DNA from: Acidimicrobiales bacterium
Lineage (GTDB): Bacteria > Actinomycetota > Acidimicrobiia > Acidimicrobiales > JAHWLA01
NCBI GenBank assembly: GCA_035536915.1
Contig: DATLNE010000032.1
Location: forward strand, 100,549 to 164,548
DNA: 64,000 bases
Reading direction: 5' to 3'
Shown here in pieces: positions 8,385 through 15,038 of the stretch. Both the position numbers and the translations under genes were made by a program. The notes beneath the pieces are model-generated. The model made no database searches, was not told where the DNA came from, and worked only from the letters and a program-made list of their open reading frames with translations. The stretch's first letter is position 1, and each line of letters begins with the position of its first letter.

Positions 8385-10007
8385 TCACTCAATGCTGAAC
8401 AGGTAGGGGTAGAGCGGCTGGCCGCCGTGGTGCACCTCGAAGGTCACGTCGGGGCGGTGCTCACGGAGCCACTCGGTGATGCGCCGGGTGTCGGCGGCCG
8501 ACGACCCCTCGCCTTCGATCACGGAGACGATCTCGTGGTCGTCGCCGATGAGGTGGTCGAGCAGGCTGGTGGCGGCCTCGGCCAACGTCGGTGCCACCGA
8601 CTCGATGCGCTTGCTCGACAACCCCAGCCAGTCGCCTTCTGTGATCTCGCCGGAGTCGCGCACGGCCCGGGTGACCTCGCCGCTGACCACCCGTCCGGCG
8701 GCCTCGCCCATCGACGTGGCGTTGGCCTCGGCGGTGGCCTCGGGGTCGTACTCCAGCAAGGCGGCGAAGCCCTGGGCGATCCCCGTGGTGGGCACCACCG
8801 ACACCGGCTTGGAGGCCAGGGGGGCCACCTGCTCGGCCACCGGGATGATGTTCTTGTTGTTGGGCAGGATCACCACCTGCTCCCCCGGTGCCGCCTCGAC
8901 CGCTTCGAGGATCTGGGCCGTCGAGGGGTTCATCGACTGGCCGCCCGCCACCACCTTCTGCACCCCGAGCGAGTGGAAGATGCGCCGGATCCCCTCGCCC
9001 GTGCCGACCGCCACCACTGCGGTGGGCACCGGATCGTGCGCGGGTTCTTCGACGGGCACGGCCGCGGCCTCGCGCACCCAGCGCTCCTCCTCCACCTGCT
9101 CGTGGAGGTCGGTGACCCGAATGTTGCGGGGCCGCCCGCAGTCCATGGCCGCTTCGATGGAAGCGCCGATGTCGTCGGTGTGGATGTGGCAGTTCCAGAT
9201 GCCGTCGCCGCCGACCACCACGATGGAGTCGCCGATGCCCGCCCACACGTCCTTGAACGCCGGGATCGTCTCGTCGGGCGCTTCGAGGAAATACATGACC
9301 TCGTAGCGCAGGTCGCTGTCGCCGTCGTGCATCGGCGCCGCCGGCGCCGACGAGTCGACGAGGCCGGTGACGGCGGGCGCCTCGGGCAGCGGGCGGCCCG
9401 CCACCACGTGGAGGAAGGCGTCGAGCAGGAGCAGGAAGCCCGCGCCGCCTGCGTCGACCACGCCAGCCTGCTTCAGCACGGGCAGCAGTTCCGGCGTGTT
9501 GTCGAGCGCGACCTGCCCCCCCTTCTTGGCGGCGTCGAGCACGTCGACCAAGGCGGCCCCGCCGTCGGCCGCGGCATGGGCGGCAGCGGCCGCTTCCTTG
9601 ACGACGGTGAGGATGGTGCCCTCGACCGGGCGCATCACCGCCTCGTAGGCCGCGGTCGAGGCGTTGCCCAGGGCGGCGGCCACGTCGGCGGCGCCCGCGG
9701 CGTCGACCCCCTTGCACCCGTCAGCCAGCGCCCGCAGGATCTGCGACAGGATCACCCCGGAGTTGCCCCGGGCGCCCATCAGTGCCCCGTGGCTGATGGC
9801 CTTGCAGGTCGACACCATGTCGTCGGCCGCCGCGCACTCCTTGACGACCTCCTCCAAGGTGAGGGCCATGTTGGTGCCGGTGTCGCCGTCGGGGACGGGG
9901 TAGACGTTGAGCCGGTTGACGGCGTCCTGGTGGGCCCGCAAGGCGTCGCGGTAGCCGGTCACCACATCGCGCAGGTGCCCCGCTGCCAGCCGCTCGAGCG
10001 TCTCCAT
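8385..10007 (-). CDS. DAK-domain phosphotransferase, FakA/YloV-like
   Basis: 540-aa protein with an N-terminal Dak2 domain (NVYPVPDGDTGTNM near residue 40, supplying the metal-binding Asp residues; GARGNSGVILSQ near 85) and a C-terminal DegV-associated domain. FakA in firmicutes phosphorylates fatty acids bound to FakB. Actinobacterial homologues next to recG are common but unproven. I place the start at the ATG at 10007, not at the upstream frame opening (10100), because the extension would overlap rpmB and because a TAGCAT -10 box lies 8 nt before this ATG. No DegV/FakB gene is visible nearby. The fatty-acid kinase role is inference from the family. Confidence 0.85.
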   Translation of the reverse strand: METLERLAAGHLRDVVTGYRDALRAHQDAVNRLNVYPVPDGDTGTNMALTLEEVVKECAAADDMVSTCKAISHGALMGARGNSGVILSQILRALADGCKGVDAAGAADVAAALGNASTAAYEAVMRPVEGTILTVVKEAAAAAHAAADGGAALVDVLDAAKKGGQVALDNTPELLPVLKQAGVVDAGGAGFLLLLDAFLHVVAGRPLPEAPAVTGLVDSSAPAAPMHDGDSDLRYEVMYFLEAPDETIPAFKDVWAGIGDSIVVVGGDGIWNCHIHTDDIGASIEAAMDCGRPRNIRVTDLHEQVEEERWVREAAAVPVEEPAHDPVPTAVVAVGTGEGIRRIFHSLGVQKVVAGGQSMNPSTAQILEAVEAAPGEQVVILPNNKNIIPVAEQVAPLASKPVSVVPTTGIAQGFAALLEYDPEATAEANATSMGEAAGRVVSGEVTRAVRDSGEITEGDWLGLSSKRIESVAPTLAEAATSLLDHLIGDDHEIVSVIEGEGSSAADTRRITEWLREHRPDVTFEVHHGGQPLYPYLFSIE

Positions 10008-10067
10008 GTGGGGGGATGCTAACCTGCACCGGTTCCCCGGCAGTCCCCCTACAGGAGCGTGCGCGTC

Positions 10068-10262
10068 ATGGCAGCGGTGTGCGAGGTATGCGGCAAGCAT
10101 CCCTCATTCGGCATGAGCATCAGCCACTCGCACCGGCGCACCAAGCGTCGGTGGAATCCCAACATCCAGCGGGTGCGCGCCATCGTCAACGGCGCCCCCA
10201 AGCGCATGCACGTCTGCACCTCGTGCATCCGGGCGGGCAAGATCCAGAAGGCGGCGCACTAA
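10068..10262 (+). CDS. rpmB: 50S ribosomal protein L28
   Basis: 64-aa large-subunit ribosomal protein. It shows the L28 pattern [21 protein letters not shown] and ends in the basic segment usual for the family. The two Cys pairs (CEVC and CTSC) mark the zinc-binding form of L28, as opposed to the zinc-free form that many actinobacteria make under zinc starvation. The start is set at the ATG with CAGGAG 10 nt upstream. A GTG nine bases earlier is too close to that ribosome site. It is divergent from the DAK-domain gene, which matches the usual rpmB/DAK/recG neighbourhood. Confidence 0.95.
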   Translation: MAAVCEVCGKHPSFGMSISHSHRRTKRRWNPNIQRVRAIVNGAPKRMHVCTSCIRAGKIQKAAH

Positions 10263-10269
10263 CTCCGCT

Positions 10270-10689
10270 TCAGCTCCGGGAGTCGAACTCTTGAAGGCGG
10301 CGGGCCATGCCCACCATGACCTTGTTCGACAACGAGGGGATCGTCGCCAGGAGGCCGTGAAACGACGGCTGCGTCAGCACGAACACCCGCATGGCGGTCG
10401 ACGCCGTGACCGTGGCGTTGCGCGGTGACTTGTCGAGCAGCGCCAGTTCGCCGAAGAAATTGCCCGCGCCGACTGTGCCCACGTCCTTGCCGTCCCGGGT
10501 GACGGCGGCCTTGCCCTCGACCACCACGAAGAAGTCGCGGCCCGAAGCGCCCTGCTTGATGAGCGTCTCGCCCGCCGGGACGTCGAGCTCCTCGGCCTGA
10601 CGAGCGATCATCTCCAGCTCCTTCTTGGAGCAAGCGCTGAACATGGGGACGCGGGCCAGGTGCTCCAGGTAGTCCTTCTTGCGAGCCAC
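10270..10689 (-). CDS. single-domain cyclic-nucleotide-binding protein
   Basis: 139-aa protein that consists almost only of a cNMP-binding fold (CAP/PKA type). The phosphate-binding cassette FFGELALLDKSPRNATVTA (about residues 76-94) keeps the Glu and Arg that hold the ribose and phosphate of cAMP. There is no helix-turn-helix, kinase or channel part, so it should act as a cAMP sensor that binds another protein. The start is the GTG with AAGGAGG 8 nt upstream; the longer frame to 10770 lacks a ribosome site and would run over the operator. A perfect CRP-type operator lies about 65 bp upstream, so the gene may itself be cAMP-regulated. Confidence 0.87.
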   Translation of the reverse strand: MARKKDYLEHLARVPMFSACSKKELEMIARQAEELDVPAGETLIKQGASGRDFFVVVEGKAAVTRDGKDVGTVGAGNFFGELALLDKSPRNATVTASTAMRVFVLTQPSFHGLLATIPSLSNKVMVGMARRLQEFDSRS

Positions 10690-10730
10690 GACGGGCCTCC
10701 TTGCGAGGGGAAAAGCGCATGCTCCCCGCA

Positions 10731-10749
10731 ATTGCCGGTTCTTGGCAAT
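10731..10749. promoter_or_regulatory. inverted repeat ATTGCC-N7-GGCAAT
   Basis: Perfect 6-bp arms next to the CRP-type site in the region between two divergent genes. Regulator unknown. It could be part of a composite operator. Confidence 0.4.
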
Positions 10750-10751
10750 AG

Positions 10752-10767
10752 TGTGACTTTCGTCACA
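10752..10767. promoter_or_regulatory. CRP-type operator TGTGA-N6-TCACA
   Basis: TGTGACTTTCGTCACA is a perfect two-fold match to the consensus bound by E. coli CRP and M. tuberculosis Crp (Rv3676), extended by a further G/C pair on each side. It lies between the divergent cNMP-binding gene (start 10689) and the large secreted protein gene (start 10869). Either or both could be controlled by a cAMP receptor protein encoded outside the window. Seen directly in the sequence; binding is inference. Confidence 0.65.
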
Positions 10768-10771
10768 CATC

Positions 10772-10785
10772 CCAGTTGAAACTGG
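10772..10785. promoter_or_regulatory. 14-bp palindrome CCAGTT-GA-AACTGG
   Basis: Perfect palindrome 5 bp beyond the CRP-type site. A further repeat ACCCAG-N8-CTGGGT follows closely, so this divergent region carries four symmetric sites. Which proteins bind is unknown. Confidence 0.4.
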
Positions 10786-10868
10786 AAAGTTCTGAGCGAA
10801 CAGTCCACCCTTACCCAGGGGATTGCTGGGTGCTCCGCTGGGGAGCCAAGAGGGGCAGGGGTATCCGA

Positions 10869-13800
10869 ATGTCTCGACTGGGGCGTCTTCGTCTCGTTGT
10901 CGCGTGTGCCGTACTCGGCGCGTCCGTGCTCACCGCAGGCCCGCCGGGCTCCGCTGCGGTGTGCGACACGGCACCGGTGGTGCGAGCCACGACCATCAGC
11001 CAAGGCGTGGGCGAGTACGCCCGCCTCGTGCGTGGCAAGGAGACGCTGGTGCGTGTGGCCGTGTCCCGGCCCTCGTGCTCGTCGACCACGACCACGCTGA
11101 TCGCGGCGTCGACGTCGCTGGCCGGTTCGTTGTCGGTGGGCGGTGTGCCTGTGGGCTCACCGTTTACCGCCGCCCGTTGGTCGCCCGTGGCCGACACGGC
11201 AGTGCCGGGCTGGACCGACGCGCTGCCCACGCCGCCGCCTGCCGCCTGGCCTCTCTTCGTGGTGCCCGCGGCGGCGCTGGCCCCCACGGTGCCCGGCGAC
11301 TTCACGTTGAACGTCACGGTCACCATTGCCTACCGCGTCGGTTCGGGCCCGGTGCTGACTCGCACCTATGCAGGGGCGTCGAAGCCGGTCACCACCTCGA
11401 ACCCGCTGTCGGTGCTGCTGGTCCCCATGGGCAACGCCGCCAACCCCGGCGGCATGGCGGCCGAGTTCACCCCCCGCGATGCCGCAGTCGTCGAGGACGG
11501 CATGCGGGCGCTGTCGCGGGTCACCCCCACGGCCACCGAGCAGGGCGACCTGTGCGAGGTCGTCACCCCGCCGGGCGGCACGTGCGTGGCCGACGCCGCC
11601 GCCGGCGTGCGCTGGAAGCTCAGCCCGGCCATGTTGAACCTGGGGCCGAGCACGGCCACCGACCCGGGCTTGAACGTGATCCCCCCGGGCGAGAAGTTCT
11701 GCGGCACGAGCCTGCTGGGCAACATGCCGCAGGTCTCCGCGGGCCTGGCCTCGGTGCTGGCCTCGTGGAACGCCCGCAACCCGGGCGGACGGGCCGACGT
11801 GGTCGTCGGCGTGGTGGGCGAGGCGGCCAGCTACGGCCTGTTCAACCCGCCGCCTCCCGGCAAGTCGTGCTTCGAGGGCTACGCCCTGTTGGGCGGCCCC
11901 GTGGCCTGGGCCCGCGCCGTCGGCGCCCGGCCCGCGTCGAGCGGCAAGGCAGCCAGCCCGGCCATGGCCGGCGCCCTGCTGGCCCAGGAGTTCGGCCACA
12001 CCCTCGGGCTGGTGCCCGAGTCGCGTGACGACGACCGCGACCCCTCGCACAGCCCGTTCGACACGCCCGGCGTGCCCGTGGCGTCCGCCGACCTGGGCAG
12101 CGGCACGGCGTACAACACGTCGCTGCGCCAATGGCTGGCCGACGACCGCTCGGCCCTGAAGTACAGCAACACCGGCTGGGGCGACGACAACGTCCTCTAC
12201 CAGCCCAAGGACTGGTCGTGGGCGGCCTGCGCGCTGGGCGCCACCGTCGACAACCCCACCGAAGAGGCATGCCGGGCGCGCCTGCTGGGCGCGGCGGCGG
12301 CCGCTGGTCCGCACCTCCGGGTGACGGGGCGCACCGACGGCACTGCGGCAGGCACCATGGTCACCGAATCGGAGCGCACCTCGTCGGGCGGCAACGGCCT
12401 CGACGAGGCCAGCGACTTCCGCTTCGTGCAGTTGGTGCGGCGCGGCGCCGAGCTGGCTGATCGCCAGGAAGTCGGCATCGCCGTCCACGACGACGCCGCC
12501 CATGCCCACGACGGCACCGAAGCGGGGTCGTGCCACCACTGCGGCACCTTCGAGTTCTCCGCGCCCGACGCCGGCCCCGCCGAGTCGGGCGCCACACGGG
12601 TGTACCGCCTGGAGCACGACGGCGTGGTGCTGGCGGAGTGGGAGGACACCGAGTTCAACCCGGTCGTCGGCAGCGTCGAGCTGGCGCCCGAGCCCGCCGG
12701 TGCGCCCGCCAACGTCACCGCCTCGCCTGGGGCCGACGACAGCGACGCCTACCTCAGCCCCGACGGCCGGGTGCTGGCGTGGACGGAGGCGACCGACGCC
12801 GCCTGCCCGGGCGTCAAGGTCGCCGTGCTCGGTGCCGACGGCGCCGCGCTGTCGACGTCGACGCTCGACGTGCCCGGCCTCGACTGCCCGTCGCTGCCGT
12901 CGATCCGCCCCGACAACGGGGCGCTGGCGGTCACCGACCGGGGCAGCTTGTGGGTGGTCGACATGGCCGTGACCGACGGCTCGGTCACCTTCGGCGAGGC
13001 TCGCCGGTTGCTCACCTGCGACTTGGTGGGCGGGCCGTTCTGCGCCCGTGCGGGCGGGCCGCTGCAGCTGCAGGGCCGGGCCTCGCGCACGGCGTGGGAG
13101 CGCACGGCGGGCCAAGCGATCACCGACATGGCGCTGGCCTTCGAGCTCAACGCGGGCGAGGGCCTGGGCGACATCTACCTCACCCATCCCTATGCCTTGG
13201 CGGACGGCGAGCAGCTCGACGCCACCAACTCCACGCCGGTGCGCATCGGCACCGAGTACCAGGGCGAGCCGTCGTTCTCGCCCGACGACTCGGCGTTGGC
13301 CTTCCGGCAAGGCGGGTCGGAGGTCCGCACCGTGCCGGTGACCGACCTGCTGCCGAGCCTGGCTGCGGACCGGCTGGTGTGCGACTGCGGCACGCTGCCG
13401 TGGTGGGGCACGGCTCGCCACATCGCCGTCGTGCGCGACGGGCAGGTGCACGCCCTCGACCTGGCCAGCCCGGGCAGCAACGTCGGCGTGCCCTTGGTCG
13501 CGGGCAGCCGGCCCGCGTTCACGGCCACCGGCCCGTCACTGTCGACGTGGCGGCTGTACTTCGACCGTGACGGCGACGTGTACCGACTGGCCTTCGCCAA
13601 GAGCCAGTTGATCCGGGTGACCGGGCGCGACTGCGACAACCGCGAGGACGTGCGGGCCGGCATTTACCTCGACACCGGCAACGCGCTGGTGCCGTGGGCG
13701 GTGGCCGACACGCCCACCCTCGATGCCGTCGACCCGTGCGGCGTGCACTTCGAGACCCGCTTCGAGCCCAACTTCCTGACGCCGTCGGCGTCCGGGCTGG

Positions 13801-14516
13801 GGCCGGTGCTGAAGGTGGCTGCCAACCTCAACGACGGCGTCGACATCAGCGGCGTGGTGCGGGGCGGCGACGCCGAGAGCGCGGCCAACGCCCCGCTCCT
13901 GTCGATCTCCTCGCCGCCTGCCACCGCCGGCGCGGCGCGAGTGCCGCTGTCGGCGACGGCGTGGTCGCCCACGTGGGGCCATGTCGACGTGCAGTGGTCG
14001 CTGCGGTCGCCGGGCGCCGCCGGGTACGGCCCGGTGGTTGCCACCGGCAGCCACGCCGACGTGGGGCCGTTGGCCACAGCGGGCGTGTGGGGCATTCGCG
14101 CCGTGGCCGTCGACCCCGACGGCAACCAGTCGACGGCGGAGACCACCGTGACGATCTGCGGCGTGGCCGCCAACGTCGACTTCGACCCCAACACGTTGTT
14201 CGCCCCGTCGGAGGGCCAGCCCGTGCAGGCTCATGTGACGCTGCCGTGCGGGATCAGCCCCAGCGGGCTGTCGGTGTCGATCGTGGAAGTCGACGGGCTC
14301 GCCTACTCACAGCCCGCCACGGCGTGGAACATCGCAGGCGCCACCACGGCGACAGCCAAGTTCGACCGGGGCACCTTGACCCGGTTCATGGCCGCCAACG
14401 GCTTGGTCGGCCGCTATGTCCCCGTCACCCTGCGGGCCTGCTCGGCCGCGGGCTGCACCTCCGGCGTCGTCGTCGCCGGCACCGATCCCACCGCCCCCCT
14501 CGTTACCCCGTCATGA
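10869..14516 (+). CDS. large secreted protein with degenerate metallopeptidase and beta-propeller regions
   Basis: 1215-aa exported protein. The start at ATG 10869 gives a clean signal peptide (MSRLGRLRLVVACAVLGASV, then cleavage near SAA-VC). Residues about 35-370 contain a zincin-like helix QEFGHTLGL, in which the first His of HExxHxxG is Gln. Residues about 500-900 hold TolB/PD40-like propeller strands (LSPDGRVLAW, FSPDDSALAF), and the C-terminal third looks Ig-like (fibronectin-type strands). Ten or more Cys suggest extracellular disulfides. It forms an operon with the small secreted gene 11 bp downstream. It may bind wall polymer or polysaccharide, or be an inactive protease; function not established. 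Confidence 0.75.
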   Translation: MSRLGRLRLVVACAVLGASVLTAGPPGSAAVCDTAPVVRATTISQGVGEYARLVRGKETLVRVAVSRPSCSSTTTTLIAASTSLAGSLSVGGVPVGSPFTAARWSPVADTAVPGWTDALPTPPPAAWPLFVVPAAALAPTVPGDFTLNVTVTIAYRVGSGPVLTRTYAGASKPVTTSNPLSVLLVPMGNAANPGGMAAEFTPRDAAVVEDGMRALSRVTPTATEQGDLCEVVTPPGGTCVADAAAGVRWKLSPAMLNLGPSTATDPGLNVIPPGEKFCGTSLLGNMPQVSAGLASVLASWNARNPGGRADVVVGVVGEAASYGLFNPPPPGKSCFEGYALLGGPVAWARAVGARPASSGKAASPAMAGALLAQEFGHTLGLVPESRDDDRDPSHSPFDTPGVPVASADLGSGTAYNTSLRQWLADDRSALKYSNTGWGDDNVLYQPKDWSWAACALGATVDNPTEEACRARLLGAAAAAGPHLRVTGRTDGTAAGTMVTESERTSSGGNGLDEASDFRFVQLVRRGAELADRQEVGIAVHDDAAHAHDGTEAGSCHHCGTFEFSAPDAGPAESGATRVYRLEHDGVVLAEWEDTEFNPVVGSVELAPEPAGAPANVTASPGADDSDAYLSPDGRVLAWTEATDAACPGVKVAVLGADGAALSTSTLDVPGLDCPSLPSIRPDNGALAVTDRGSLWVVDMAVTDGSVTFGEARRLLTCDLVGGPFCARAGGPLQLQGRASRTAWERTAGQAITDMALAFELNAGEGLGDIYLTHPYALADGEQLDATNSTPVRIGTEYQGEPSFSPDDSALAFRQGGSEVRTVPVTDLLPSLAADRLVCDCGTLPWWGTARHIAVVRDGQVHALDLASPGSNVGVPLVAGSRPAFTATGPSLSTWRLYFDRDGDVYRLAFAKSQLIRVTGRDCDNREDVRAGIYLDTGNALVPWAVADTPTLDAVDPCGVHFETRFEPNFLTPSASGLGPVLKVAANLNDGVDISGVVRGGDAESAANAPLLSISSPPATAGAARVPLSATAWSPTWGHVDVQWSLRSPGAAGYGPVVATGSHADVGPLATAGVWGIRAVAVDPDGNQSTAETTVTICGVAANVDFDPNTLFAPSEGQPVQAHVTLPCGISPSGLSVSIVEVDGLAYSQPATAWNIAGATTATAKFDRGTLTRFMAANGLVGRYVPVTLRACSAAGCTSGVVVAGTDPTAPLVTPS

Positions 14517-14527
14517 AAGGAACCCCC

Positions 14528-14986
14528 ATGAACAAGACCATCGCCCGGCTGACGCTCGCCGTCGGCGTCGGCGTGGCCGCCCTCCTCGGCACCACCCCGC
14601 TCGCCGGCGCAACCATCGACGCCAAGGGCCCCGACTGCGCCGAGATCCTCGGCGGCTCCGGCAGCTACGTGCTCGGCCCCGCCGCCGGCACCCGCACGGT
14701 CACCACCGACCTCACGCTGGCCGCACCGGCCTGCGCCGAGATCACCTACACCCTCGAAGTCACCTACACGACGCTGACGGGTACGGCGGCGCGAGTGTCG
14801 ACGACCACGTACTCGGCCGTCGGCAACGCGGTGCAGCTCGCCGTCACCATCCCCGACGCCGACGCCCCCGCCACGGTGCACGGCGTGGTCACCACGGCCA
14901 AGCGGGCCAAGGTGCTCGACCACAGCGAGACCGACATCGACATCGACGGCATCCCGGGCAGCGGCGGCGGGTCGTACCAGGGCTAA
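14528..14986 (+). CDS. small secreted protein of unknown function
   Basis: 152 aa with a signal peptide (MNKTIARLTLAVGVGVAALL, cleavage near AGA-TI). The mature part is Thr/Val/Ala-rich with beta-strand periodicity, two Cys (in GPDCAE and APACAE) that could form a disulfide, and a Gly/Ser tail. AAAGGAAC precedes the ATG. It is 11 bp behind the large secreted protein, so the two are probably cotranscribed and may interact outside the cell. No family recognised. The mRNA should end at the hairpin that begins 9 nt after the stop. Confidence 0.7.
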   Translation: MNKTIARLTLAVGVGVAALLGTTPLAGATIDAKGPDCAEILGGSGSYVLGPAAGTRTVTTDLTLAAPACAEITYTLEVTYTTLTGTAARVSTTTYSAVGNAVQLAVTIPDADAPATVHGVVTTAKRAKVLDHSETDIDIDGIPGSGGGSYQG

Positions 14987-14995
14987 ACCCCACGT

Positions 14996-15038
14996 CCCGA
15001 GTACATAGCCGGCGAATTTCGCCGGCTATGTACTCGGG
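14996..15038. terminator. palindromic gene-end element, copy 1 (GAGTACATAGC family)
   Basis: A 43-bp perfect palindrome (21-bp arms about one central base) between two convergent genes, able to act as a terminator in both directions. The outer arm GAGTACATAGC is identical in the copies at 33892 and 39882, while the inner stem here is CGGCG/CGCCG. The TAG within the right arm, read on the minus strand, is the stop codon of the cyclase gene. No T run follows. Confidence 0.75.

Noticed and set aside
6560..8398. 612-codon plus-strand frame opposite recG
   Set aside because: No domain signal; recG on the minus strand has full helicase motifs.
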